A stretch of DNA of 11,805 bases, taken from assembly GCA_030693565.1 (NCBI GenBank), contig JAUYAJ010000158.1, positions 1 through 11,805 on the forward strand. Reading direction: 5' to 3'. Made by a program: the position numbers and the translations under genes. Source of the DNA: Rubrivivax sp. GTDB taxonomy: Bacteria > Pseudomonadota > Gammaproteobacteria > Burkholderiales > Burkholderiaceae_C. Below, piece by piece: positions 1-8,921 of this stretch (its first letter is position 1; the number at the start of each line of letters is the position of its first letter). Below the pieces are notes generated by a model. The model ran no database searches, was not told the DNA's origin, and saw only the letters and a list, made by a program, of their open reading frames with translations.

Positions 1-1
1 C

Positions 2-2974
2 TGGCCCGGGCAGGCGCCGCAGATCGTCGAGAACCAGGTCACCTACCCGTTGACGACGACCATGCTGTCGGTGCCGGGGACGCGCGCGGTTCGTGGTTTC
101 TCGATGTTCGGCGACAGCTTCGTTTACGTGCTGTTCGACGACAAGGTCGACCTGTACTGGGCCCGATCGAGGGTGCTGGAGTACCTGAACCAGGCGCAGT
201 CGCGCCTGCCGACCAACGCCAAATCGTCGATCGGCCCCGACGCCACCGGCGTGGGCTGGATCTACCAGTACGCGCTGGTCGACCGCAGCGGTGGCCACGA
301 TCTGTCGCAACTGCGCGCGCTGCAGGACTGGTTCCTGCGCTTCGAGCTCAAGACCGTGCCCGACGTGTCCGAAGTGGCCAGCGTGGGCGGCATGGTCAAG
401 CAGTACCAGATCGTGCTCGACCCGGACAAGCTGGCTGCCTACGGCATCACCCAGGCCATGGTCAGCAACGCGCTGGCGCGCGGCAACCAGGAAGCCGGCG
501 GTGCGATGGTGGCGCTGGGTGACGCCGAGTATGCGGTGCGCGCCAGCGGCTACCTGAAGACGCTGGATGACTTTCGTGCGATTCCTTTGGCGACCACCGC
601 CGCCGGCACCTCGGTGCGCTTGGGCGACGTGGCCCGGGTGCAGACCGGCCCCGAGATGCGACGCGGCATCGGCGAGCTCAACGGCGAGGGCGAAGCGGTT
701 GGCGGCGTGATCGTGATGCGCTCGGGCAAGAACGCGCTCGAAACCATCCGCGCCGTGAAGGCCAAGCTGGCCGAGCTTCAGAAGGGACTGCCCGAAGGCG
801 TGCAGATCGTGACGGTGTACGACCGCTCCGGCCTGATCGAGCGCGCGGTGCGGAACCTGGGCGTCAAGCTGATCGAGGAGTTCGCTGTCGTCGCCGCGGT
901 GTGCTTGCTGTTCCTGTTTCATCTGCGCAGCGCGCTGGTGGCCATCGTGTCGTTGCCGCTGGGCATCCTGGTCGCGTTCATCGTCATGCAGCAGCAGGGT
1001 GTGAATGCCAACGTGATGTCGCTGGGCGGCATCGCCATCGCCATTGGCGCCATGGTGGACGCCGCGGTGGTGATGATCGAGAACGCGCACAAACATCTGG
1101 AACGCTGGGCCCACGAGCACCCGGGTGACACGATCAAGGGCGATGAGCATTGGCGGGTCATCGGCAACGCGGCGACCGAGGTCGGCCCGGCGCTGTTCTT
1201 CTCGCTGCTGATCATCACCCTGAGCTTCATTCCGGTCTTCACGCTGCAAGCTCAGGAGGGGCGACTGTTCGCGCCGCTGGCCTATACCAAGACCTATTCG
1301 ATGGCCGCCGCCGCCGGCATGGCGGTGACGCTGATACCGGTGCTGATGGGTTACCTCGTGCGCGGGCGCATTCCCAAGGAAGACGCCAACCCGCTGAACC
1401 GCGCGTTGATCTCGATCTACCGCCCCTTGCTCGATGTCGTGTTGAAGTGGCCCCGGCTGACGCTGGTAGCGGCCGCCGGCGTGCTGCTGGCCAGCTTGTG
1501 GCCACTGCAGCACATCGGCAGCGAGTTCATGCCGGCGCTGGACGAAGGCGACCTGCTGTACATGCCCACGGCGCTGCCTGGGCTGTCAGCGGGCAAAGCC
1601 GGCGAACTGCTGCAACAGACCGACCGCCTGATCCGCACCGTGCCCGAGGTGCTGAGCGTCTACGGCAAGGCGGGTCGCGCCGACTCTGCCACCGACCCGG
1701 CACCGCTGGAGATGTTCGAGACCACGATCCAGTTCAAGCCGCGCGAGCAATGGCGCGCCGGCATGACGCCCGAAAAGCTGGTGGAGGAGTTGGACCGCAC
1801 GGTGCGTGTGCCGGGACTGTCCAACATCTGGGTGCCGCCGATCCGCAACCGCATCGACATGCTGGCCACCGGCATCAAGAGTCCGGTGGGCGTGAAGGTG
1901 GCAGGGCCGGACCTGAACACGATCGACCAACTCGCCGGCCAGATCGAGGCCGCCGTCAAGACCGTGCCCGGCGTCAGCAGCGCCTTGGCCGAACGCCTGA
2001 CCGGCGGGCGCTACCTCGACATCGACATCCACCGCGCCGACGCAGCGCGCTATGGACTGAACATTGCCGACGTGCAGGAGCTGGTGACTGGTGCGATAGG
2101 CGGCATGAACATCGGCGAAACCGTCGAAGGCCTGCAGCGCTATCCGATCAGCCTGCGTTACCCGCGGGAGTTTCGCGACTCGATCGACAGGCTGCGCGCG
2201 CTGCCCATCGTCACGGCCCGGGGCCAGCGCCTGGTGCTGGCTGACGTGGCAAGCATCCGCGTCAGCGCCGGCCCGCCGATGCTGCGCAGCGAGAACGCTC
2301 GCCTGGCCGGCTTCGTCTACGTCGACATCCGCGGCCGCGATCTGCGCGGTGCGGTGCTGGACATGCAGCGCGCCGTTGCCGACACGGTCGCGCTGCCGGT
2401 GGGCTATTCGGTCACCTGGTCAGGTCAGTTCGAATTCCTCGAGCGCGCCAGCGCCCAGCTCAAGCTGGTCGTGCCGTTCACGCTGCTGATCATCTTCGTG
2501 CTGCTGTACCTCACCTTCCGCCGTTTCGACGAAGCCTTGCTCATCATGGCCACCCTGCCGTTCGCGCTGGTGGGCGGCGTCTGGCTGCTGTGGGCGCTGG
2601 GGCACAACCGGTCGGTGGCCAGCGCGGTGGGCTTCATCGCTCTGGCGGGGGTGGCGGCGGAGTTCGGCGTCATCATGCTGCTTTATCTCAATCAAGCCTG
2701 GGCCGCTCGGCTGGCCAAAGGAGCGCTCGGCGACGACGACCTGCTCGACGCCATCCGCGAAGGTGCCGTGTTGCGAGTGCGTCCCAAGGCGATGACGGTG
2801 GCCGTCATCGTTGCCGGTCTGCTGCCGCTGTTGTGGGGTGCCGGCACTGGCAGCGAGGTGATGCAACGCATTGCCGCGCCGATGGTGGGCGGCATGCTGA
2901 GCGCGCCGTTGCTGTCGATGTTCGTGGTGCCGGCGGCGTACTGGTTGATCCGGCGCCGGCAGCGCGCACCCTAG
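2..2974 (+). CDS. cusA: CusA/SilA-type Cu(I)/Ag(I) efflux RND pump, 5' truncated by window edge
   Basis: Inner-membrane proton-driven pump of the HME-RND family, which moves Cu(I)/Ag(I) through a CusB-CusC type channel out of the cell. The reading frame is open from the first codon in the window (position 2), and those residues already match CusA, so the start lies outside; by alignment with recalled E. coli CusA about 52 N-terminal residues (including TM1) are missing. Metal-specificity residues are present at collinear spacing: Met codons at 1562, 1712 and 1859 correspond to the M573/M623/M672 cluster, and 1016, 1052, 1301 and 2861 to the M391/M403/M486/M1009 ladder. The proton-relay residues D405 (1058), E939 (2660) and K984 (2786) are also present. 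The TM4 stretch reads AIAIGAMVDAAVVMIEN, typical of the monovalent-metal subgroup rather than CzcA. The only net length change is a three-residue deletion between E939 and K984. It ends at TAG 2972-2974. cusB/cusC homologues would be expected to the left. Confidence 0.96.
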   Translation, partial: WPGQAPQIVENQVTYPLTTTMLSVPGTRAVRGFSMFGDSFVYVLFDDKVDLYWARSRVLEYLNQAQSRLPTNAKSSIGPDATGVGWIYQYALVDRSGGHDLSQLRALQDWFLRFELKTVPDVSEVASVGGMVKQYQIVLDPDKLAAYGITQAMVSNALARGNQEAGGAMVALGDAEYAVRASGYLKTLDDFRAIPLATTAAGTSVRLGDVARVQTGPEMRRGIGELNGEGEAVGGVIVMRSGKNALETIRAVKAKLAELQKGLPEGVQIVTVYDRSGLIERAVRNLGVKLIEEFAVVAAVCLLFLFHLRSALVAIVSLPLGILVAFIVMQQQGVNANVMSLGGIAIAIGAMVDAAVVMIENAHKHLERWAHEHPGDTIKGDEHWRVIGNAATEVGPALFFSLLIITLSFIPVFTLQAQEGRLFAPLAYTKTYSMAAAAGMAVTLIPVLMGYLVRGRIPKEDANPLNRALISIYRPLLDVVLKWPRLTLVAAAGVLLASLWPLQHIGSEFMPALDEGDLLYMPTALPGLSAGKAGELLQQTDRLIRTVPEVLSVYGKAGRADSATDPAPLEMFETTIQFKPREQWRAGMTPEKLVEELDRTVRVPGLSNIWVPPIRNRIDMLATGIKSPVGVKVAGPDLNTIDQLAGQIEAAVKTVPGVSSALAERLTGGRYLDIDIHRADAARYGLNIADVQELVTGAIGGMNIGETVEGLQRYPISLRYPREFRDSIDRLRALPIVTARGQRLVLADVASIRVSAGPPMLRSENARLAGFVYVDIRGRDLRGAVLDMQRAVADTVALPVGYSVTWSGQFEFLERASAQLKLVVPFTLLIIFVLLYLTFRRFDEALLIMATLPFALVGGVWLLWALGHNRSVASAVGFIALAGVAAEFGVIMLLYLNQAWAARLAKGALGDDDLLDAIREGAVLRVRPKAMTVAVIVAGLLPLLWGAGTGSEVMQRIAAPMVGGMLSAPLLSMFVVPAAYWLIRRRQRAP

Positions 2975-3070
2975 TGTGGTGTTGCACGCTAGCGGCGAGG
3001 GTTGGCGGCCACGCAGGGGCCAATGCCAGCGCCTGTGCCGGCCGTGGACCGGCCCGGCGGCTGCCGCGCC
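2975..3070. other. Intergenic gap between convergent cusA and the minus-strand operon
   Basis: This 96-base gap is where transcription from both sides must end. It contains a perfect GC-only hairpin, GGCCG at 3040-3044 and CGGCC at 3050-3054, and a weaker TTGGC/GCCAA pair near 3002-3023. Neither is followed by a T-run on either strand, so I do not call an intrinsic terminator; Rho-dependent or bidirectional termination is possible. Confidence 0.45.
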
Positions 3071-3979
3071 TCAACCTTCGCGCAACGCCTGGCGCAGCCG
3101 CTCGCCGATGTCCGGCCGCTCCTTGAACGGGTCGGTCGGGTTGCGCTGCAGCATGCGGTCTTCGAGCAGCACCTGCACGCCGCCCAGCGCCTTCGGGTGG
3201 CTGTAGATGTAGAAGCGCTGCTCGGCCATGGCGTCGAAGACGTATTGCGCGATCTGCGCTGCCGTGAGCTTGCCGCTGCTCACCGCCTTGTCGCTCATGG
3301 CCTGCGCGATGAGCTGGCTGCGCGTGGGCTTGGCCGCGGCATCCTTCATCTCGGCCGGGCGGTTGCGCTCGCTGCGGTGGATGCCGGTGGGCACGAAGAA
3401 CGGACACAGCAGGTGCGCATGGACCTGGGTCGTGACCAGCGCCAGGTCCTGGAACAGCGTCTCGCTGATGCTGACCACCGCGCTCTTGGTGGCGTTGTAG
3501 ACCCCCATGTTGGGCGCGTTCAGCAGCCCGGCCATCGACGCCGTGTTGACGATGTGGCCGCGGTAGCCGGGGTCGGCCGTGGCAGCAGCCAGCATCAGCG
3601 GCGTGAAGACGCGCACGCCATGGGCCACGCCCAGCAGGTTGACGCCGACCACCCAGTCCCAGTCCTTCGCGCTGTGCTCCCAGATCAAGCCGCCGGCGCC
3701 GACACCGGCGTTGTTGAAGACGAAATGCGGGGCGCCAAAGCGCGCCATCGTCGCCGCGCCCAAGGCCTCGACCTCGGCGGCCTTGCTCACGTCCAGGCGG
3801 AACGGCAACACCTTGGCGCCCAGCGCCTTGACCTCGGTGGCGGCCAGTTCCAGCGCGTCGTGCTGGACGTCGGCCATGACGATCTGCATGCCAGCGCGCG
3901 CGGCGATGCGGCTGGCCTCCAGCCCGAAGCCCGAAGCAGCGCCGGTGATCACCGCCGTGCGGCCTTGCCAGTCGTTCAT
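3071..3979 (-). CDS. SDR family NAD(P)-dependent oxidoreductase (302 aa)
   Basis: Short-chain dehydrogenase/reductase that probably oxidises or reduces a hydroxyl/keto group on a pathway intermediate. The cofactor loop TGAASGFG is at residues 12-19 and NNAG at 89-92. The catalytic tetrad is Asn114, Ser148, Tyr161 and Lys165 (YNATK). Asp37 at the end of the second strand favours NAD(H). At 302 residues it is longer than the ~250-residue classical SDRs because of a C-terminal extension with helical character. The ATG at 3979 is preceded by AAGGAG with six bases of spacing; the frame is open further upstream (to 4102), but that part reads through the end of the AidB-like gene. It follows the AidB-like gene by 17 bases and is the last gene of the operon, ending 96 bases from cusA. 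The substrate cannot be read from sequence. Confidence 0.93.
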   Translation of the reverse strand: MNDWQGRTAVITGAASGFGLEASRIAARAGMQIVMADVQHDALELAATEVKALGAKVLPFRLDVSKAAEVEALGAATMARFGAPHFVFNNAGVGAGGLIWEHSAKDWDWVVGVNLLGVAHGVRVFTPLMLAAATADPGYRGHIVNTASMAGLLNAPNMGVYNATKSAVVSISETLFQDLALVTTQVHAHLLCPFFVPTGIHRSERNRPAEMKDAAAKPTRSQLIAQAMSDKAVSSGKLTAAQIAQYVFDAMAEQRFYIYSHPKALGGVQVLLEDRMLQRNPTDPFKERPDIGERLRQALREG

Positions 3980-3985
3980 GGGAAT

Positions 3986-3991
3986 CTCCTT
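3986..3991 (-). promoter_or_regulatory. Ribosome binding site AAGGAG for the distal SDR
   Basis: The minus strand reads AAGGAG six bases before the ATG at 3979. It fixes that ATG as the start and rules out the longer in-frame extension. It lies in the 17-base gap after the AidB-like stop codon. Confidence 0.8.
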
Positions 3992-3996
3992 GGTGT

Positions 3997-5648
<1,652 letters not shown>

Positions 5649-5652
<4 letters not shown>

Positions 5653-6137
5653 GGTGCGCTCCTGATCATTTCCACGTGTGGGATGTCGTCTTCGAGATAA
5701 GCGGGGCCGACAGCGCGAAAACCCAGGCTGGCGTAGAAGGCTTGCAGATGGGCCTGGGCGCTGATGCGCACAGCCCGCCCCGGCCAGGCGCTGGCGCAGC
5801 GCGCCAAGCCTTCGACCATCAACTGGCGGCCCTGGCCCTGGCCGCGACTGCTTGCTGCGGTGATGACGCGGCCGATCGAGGGTTCGGCGTACTTCACCCC
5901 GGGGTCGACGACGCGCAGATAGGCCTGCAAGTCGCCGCCGGCGGCCCGGCCCAGCAAATGCCAGGCTTGGCGGTCGACGCCGTCGGGGTCCAGATAAGGG
6001 CCTTGCTCGAGGATGAAGACGCGGCAGCGCAAGGCCAGCGCGTCGTAGAGGTTGTCGACGCCCAGATCGGCGAAGCGCGCCCAGTGCCAGTGCAGCACAG
6101 CGGCGCTGGCACGGGCGCGGGCGGCGTCGGCGAGCAC
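5649..6137 (-). CDS. elaA: ElaA-like GNAT N-acetyltransferase (162 aa from GTG)
   Basis: GNAT-fold acetyltransferase of the ElaA group; the acceptor is unknown. From a GTG start at 6137, the family signature LYDALALRCRVFILEQGPY is at residues 30-48, the acetyl-CoA loop RGQGQG at 98-103, and the ElaA-specific end AQAHLQAFYASLGF at 127-140, followed by EDDIPH. The start is uncertain. GTG 6137 sits one base after the stop of the upstream reductase, which suits coupled translation. A second in-frame GTG at 6098 would give 149 residues and matches E. coli ElaA residue for residue at the N-terminus (18 residues to the conserved Leu-Tyr). Neither has a clear Shine-Dalgarno. Its last bases overlap the AidB-like start by four (ATGA). 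An acetyltransferase within an acyl-CoA operon is unusual. Confidence 0.88.
5659..5663 (-). promoter_or_regulatory. Ribosome binding site AGGAG for the AidB-like gene
   Basis: AGGAG lies six bases before the ATG at 5652 and inside the end of the acetyltransferase coding region. It supports the ATG in the ATGA overlap as the true start. Confidence 0.75.
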
Positions 6138-6138
6138 G

Positions 6139-7158
6139 TCAGACCAGCTTGACCAGCTGTTTGCCGAGGTTGCGGCCTTTGAGCAAGCCCAGAAAAGCCT
6201 CGGGCGCGCTGGCCAGGCCCTGGGCAACCGACTCGCGGGTCTTGAGCCGGCCGTTGGCCAGCATCGTACCCAGTTCCTTGAGCGCCTGCGGCCACAGCGC
6301 CAGATGCTCGCTGACGATGAATCCTTGCACCTTGAGCCGCGACTGCAAGATCAGCGACGGGTTGGCGAGCGGAATCGGCAGCCCGTTGTAGCCCGAAATC
6401 ATGCCGCACATGGCAATGCGGCCGAAGGCGTTCATGCGCAGCATCACGGCGTCGAGCACGGTGCCGCCGACGTTTTCGAAGTTGCCGTCAATGCCCTTCG
6501 GACAGGCCTCTTTCAACGCCTGGCTCATGGATTTGAGGTCACCATGGGCCTTGTGGTCGACGCAGGCGTCGAAGCCGAGTTCGTCGACCACGTAGGCGCA
6601 CTTCTCGGCACCGCCGGCAATGCCGACGACGCGGCAGTCGCGCGCCTTGGCCAGCTGGCCGACGACGCTGCCGACGGCGCCGCTGGCGGCGCTGACCAGC
6701 ACCGTCTCGCCGGCCTTGGGCTCGATGATCTGCGTCAGCCCGTACCAGGCGGTGACGCCGGGCATACCGACTGCGCCGAGGTAAGCCGACAGCGGGATGT
6801 GCCGGGTGTCGACCTTGCGCAATGCGCCGGGCTGCTTGGCGTCGACCACAGCGTATTGCTGCCAGCCGCCCATGCCGACGACGCTGTCACCGGCCTGGAA
6901 GTCAGCGTGGCGCGATTCGACGACCTCACCGACGGTGCCGCCGATCATCACCGTGTCCAGGGCCTGCGGCTGGGCGTAGCTCTTGGCTTCGCTCATGCGC
7001 CCGCGCATATAGGGGTCCAGGCTCAGGTAATGGTGGCGCACCAAGACCTGGCCGTCCTGCAATGGCGCCAGGTCGACCTCGACGAGGCGGAAGTTTTCCG
7101 GGCCCGGCTCGGCCGCCGGGCGGGATGCGAGCAGGATTTGCTTGTTGCGCTGGCTCAT
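6139..7158 (-). CDS. CurA/LTB4DH-type NADP-dependent enone reductase, MDR family (339 aa)
   Basis: Zinc-free medium-chain dehydrogenase/reductase of the leukotriene B4 12-hydroxydehydrogenase / E. coli CurA group. Members reduce the double bond of alpha,beta-unsaturated ketones or aldehydes with NADPH. Visible family marks are the N-terminal LSLDPYMRGRM (45-55), the nucleotide-binding loop AASGAVGSVVGQLAK (157-171), AGGAEKC (181-187) with the lysine that contacts the NADP phosphate in relatives, and NFENVGG (226-232). No zinc-ligand Cys/His pattern is seen. The length is normal for the family. The ATG at 7158 lies in an ATGA overlap with the thioesterase stop and has GGAGG four bases upstream. 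Within the operon it could reduce a conjugated double bond that ordinary beta-oxidation cannot handle; the exact substrate is unknown. Confidence 0.93.
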   Translation of the reverse strand: MSQRNKQILLASRPAAEPGPENFRLVEVDLAPLQDGQVLVRHHYLSLDPYMRGRMSEAKSYAQPQALDTVMIGGTVGEVVESRHADFQAGDSVVGMGGWQQYAVVDAKQPGALRKVDTRHIPLSAYLGAVGMPGVTAWYGLTQIIEPKAGETVLVSAASGAVGSVVGQLAKARDCRVVGIAGGAEKCAYVVDELGFDACVDHKAHGDLKSMSQALKEACPKGIDGNFENVGGTVLDAVMLRMNAFGRIAMCGMISGYNGLPIPLANPSLILQSRLKVQGFIVSEHLALWPQALKELGTMLANGRLKTRESVAQGLASAPEAFLGLLKGRNLGKQLVKLV

Positions 7159-7628
7159 TCGGCCTCCGTCTGTGGGTTGTCGTGGCTGCGTTGCAGCGCT
7201 TTGGCCTGGCGGTCGCGGGTCGGCAGACCGCGCAGGTACTTGAAGGTGGCGCTGGCGTGGGCGCACAGCGCGCCGCGGTCGTCGGTGACCCGGCCTTCGC
7301 AAAAGGCCATCGTCGTCGTCCGGTGCAGCAGCTTGCCGGTGGCGCACAAACGGCCTTCGGCCGGGCGCATGAAGCTGGTCTTCATCTCGATCGTGGCCAC
7401 GCCCGGGCCCTGGCCGGGTTCGCGGCCATTGGCGCTGCGTGCGGCGTGGGCCATGGCAACGTCGAGCATGGTCATCAAGACGCCGCCATGGGCGACTTCC
7501 CAGCTGTTCAGGTGCGCCTCGGCGAGGTCGACGCGCAACTCGGCCTCACCGTCGCCGAAAGCCCAGAGCTCAAGGCCGAGCTCTTCGACGAAGGGGATGT
7601 GGACAGGAAACTTGAGCCGGTTCGACAT
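7155..7628 (-). CDS. PaaI-like hotdog-fold acyl-CoA thioesterase (157 aa)
   Basis: Single hotdog domain of the PaaI type, which hydrolyses acyl-CoA thioesters and often releases stalled or dead-end CoA esters. The signature HGGVLMTMLDVAM spans residues 47-59, preceded by Asn41; Asp56 falls where PaaI family enzymes carry the catalytic acid on the central helix. The strands VATIEMKTSFMRPA and the following core (77 onward) complete the fold. About 25 C-terminal residues, rich in charged and polar positions, extend beyond the domain. The start ATG at 7628 is six bases after the stop of the upstream SDR, with only a weak G-rich Shine-Dalgarno inside that gene's end. The stop overlaps the reductase start by four bases. 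The substrate is probably the CoA ester handled by this operon (inference). Confidence 0.92.
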   Translation of the reverse strand: MSNRLKFPVHIPFVEELGLELWAFGDGEAELRVDLAEAHLNSWEVAHGGVLMTMLDVAMAHAARSANGREPGQGPGVATIEMKTSFMRPAEGRLCATGKLLHRTTTMAFCEGRVTDDRGALCAHASATFKYLRGLPTRDRQAKALQRSHDNPQTEAE

Positions 7629-7634
7629 CGGCGT

Positions 7635-8423
7635 TCAGCCCCCGTGGACGGCGCTGACGCCGCCATCCACCGCCAGGATCTGGCCGGTGATGTGTTTGCC
7701 GGCGGCGCTGGCGAACAGCAGCGCTGCGCCCTTGAGGTCGTCGTCGTCGCCAAGACGGCGCAGCGGCGCGCGCGCGGCCAGGTTGTCGGCGCCGAAGCTG
7801 GCGAGCACGCCTTGGGTCATCTTGCTGGGGAAAAAGCCCGGCGCCAGCGCGTTCACGGTGATGCCATGCGGGCCCCATTCGCCGGCCAGCGTGCGCGTGA
7901 AGTTCACCACCGCGCCTTTGCTGGTGCCGTAGGCGATGAACTTCATCTCCAGCGAGCCGCCCAGGCCGGCGATCGACGCGATGTTGATGATGCGGCCGCT
8001 GCGCCGCGGCAGCATGCTGGCCTTGCCGACCGCCTGCGCAAACAGGAACAGGCTGCGGATGTTCAGGTTCATCACCTTGTCCCAGGCCGCCAGCGGGTGG
8101 TCTTCGGTCGGCGCACCCCAGGTGGCGCCGGCGTTGTTGACCAGGATGTCGATCTGACCCAGCCGCGCCATCGTCTCGTCGACCACCATGTTCACTTGCG
8201 CCGGGTCGCTGGCGTCGGCCGCCACCCACTGGGCGTCGATGCCTTTGGCCTGCAAGGCGGCGGCGGCTTCTTCGAGGTCGGCCGCCTTGCGCGAGCACAG
8301 CATGATCTTGGCGCCGGCTTCGCCGAGCGCCTCGGCGATCTGAAGGCCCAGGCCGCGCGAGCCGCCGGTGACCAGCGCGGTCTGGCCGGCGAGGTCGAAG
8401 AGTTGGTGGACGGGGGTGCTCAA
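7635..8423 (-). CDS. FabG-like SDR oxidoreductase with TTG start (262 aa)
   Basis: Classical short-chain dehydrogenase/reductase. The cofactor loop TGGSRGLG is at residues 19-26, NNAG at 96-99, and the catalytic set is Asn121, Ser150, Tyr165 and Lys169 (YGTSK). The C-terminal ITGQILAVDGG is typical of the FabG/gluconate-5-dehydrogenase-like branch. Arg45 after the second strand (SRK) favours NADP(H), in contrast to the second SDR of the operon. The start is TTG at 8423: it overlaps the Dabb gene stop as TTGA and is preceded by AAGGAG at eight bases, and the residues after it align with normal SDR N-termini. It may act as a 3-hydroxyacyl-CoA dehydrogenase in this pathway; that function is inferred from context only. 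Confidence 0.94.
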   Translation of the reverse strand: MSTPVHQLFDLAGQTALVTGGSRGLGLQIAEALGEAGAKIMLCSRKAADLEEAAAALQAKGIDAQWVAADASDPAQVNMVVDETMARLGQIDILVNNAGATWGAPTEDHPLAAWDKVMNLNIRSLFLFAQAVGKASMLPRRSGRIINIASIAGLGGSLEMKFIAYGTSKGAVVNFTRTLAGEWGPHGITVNALAPGFFPSKMTQGVLASFGADNLAARAPLRRLGDDDDLKGAALLFASAAGKHITGQILAVDGGVSAVHGG

Positions 8424-8728
8424 AGCGCGGTCTCCTTGAATGAATCGGTGTCGTAGTCCATCACATGGCGGCTGGCGCGCAGCGGGCCGATGCGCGCGCC
8501 GACCGCCTTGTGATGGGGATGGTTCTGGTAGGCAGCCAGCGCCGCGGCGTCGGCGAAGCTCGAATCGAGCAGCACGTCGACGTTGGCTTCCAGGCCGGCT
8601 GTGCGCAGCGCCACGTCAAAGGCCAGCATGCCCGGTACCAGGCCGCGGCAGCTGTCGAGTTCGGCCTTGAAGCGCGGGCCGTCGGCGGCGTCGTGCAACG
8701 TCCACATCACCAGGTGGCGCAGCGTCAT
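8420..8728 (-). CDS. Dabb-domain (dimeric alpha/beta barrel) protein (102 aa)
   Basis: Small ferredoxin-like protein of the stress-responsive A/B barrel (Dabb) family. It shows the N-terminal strand RHLVMWTL (4-11), the helix signature YQNHPHHKAV (67-76) and the closing strand ending in MDYDTD (90-95). Tyr67 and His73 are spaced like Tyr72 and His78 of the plant polyketide cyclase olivetolic acid cyclase, a Dabb enzyme. This pair is common in the family, so it allows but does not prove catalysis. It has no signal peptide. The ATG at 8728 overlaps the upstream small membrane gene by ATGA, and its stop overlaps the downstream TTG start. Such proteins are often annotated only as hypothetical; here tight operon placement suggests a role on a pathway intermediate. 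Confidence 0.88.
   Translation of the reverse strand: MTLRHLVMWTLHDAADGPRFKAELDSCRGLVPGMLAFDVALRTAGLEANVDVLLDSSFADAAALAAYQNHPHHKAVGARIGPLRASRHVMDYDTDSFKETAL
8432..8437 (-). promoter_or_regulatory. Ribosome binding site AAGGAG deciding the TTG start of the SDR
   Basis: AAGGAG lies inside the end of the Dabb coding region, eight bases before TTG 8423. No ATG or GTG occurs at a suitable distance in this frame, so this site together with the TTGA overlap is the main reason for choosing TTG. Confidence 0.75.
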
Positions 8729-8919
8729 TGGCGGTCGTCCTTCATGCGCGAGCGCAGCCAGATCATCAGCACGCCAATCGCGACGCCGAGCGCGCCGGCC
8801 ACTTCAAGCTGCACGCCCAGGCTGGCGCTGCGAACCTCGACGAACACGCCCAGGCACAGCACCAGCAAGCCGATGTAGATCAGCAGCCAGGCCCATTTCT
8901 CGACGCCGGCGGTGGTCAT
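8725..8919 (-). CDS. Small two-helix inner-membrane protein of unknown function (64 aa)
   Basis: I do not recognise a named family. The 64-residue product has two hydrophobic segments, about residues 10-27 (starting AWLLIYIGLLVLCLGVF) and 36-54 (ending GVAIGVLMIWL), joined by a short loop with Glu28, Arg30 and Ser31, and a charged tail RSRMKDDRQ. By the positive-inside rule the C-terminus is probably cytoplasmic. It is reported as real because its frame is continuous, its stop overlaps the Dabb start as ATGA, and it fills the space between two certain genes. The ATG at 8919 is two bases after the acyl-CoA dehydrogenase stop. A second in-frame ATG at 8931 would add four residues and overlap the upstream gene by ten bases. 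It could anchor operon enzymes to the membrane (speculation). Confidence 0.75.
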   Translation of the reverse strand: MTTAGVEKWAWLLIYIGLLVLCLGVFVEVRSASLGVQLEVAGALGVAIGVLMIWLRSRMKDDRQ

Positions 8920-8921
8920 GC

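Noticed and set aside
50..52. TTG at 50 as the start of cusA
   Set aside because: The frame is open and matches CusA back to position 2, so the TTG is an internal leucine codon and the gene is cut by the window edge.
3002..3054. Hairpins in the convergent gap as an intrinsic terminator
   Set aside because: Stems are only five base pairs and no T-run follows on either strand.
6052..8456. Long plus-strand open frames (626 and 544 codons) across the reductase, thioesterase and SDR
   Set aside because: They cross several minus-strand genes with complete catalytic motifs and have shadow-type composition.
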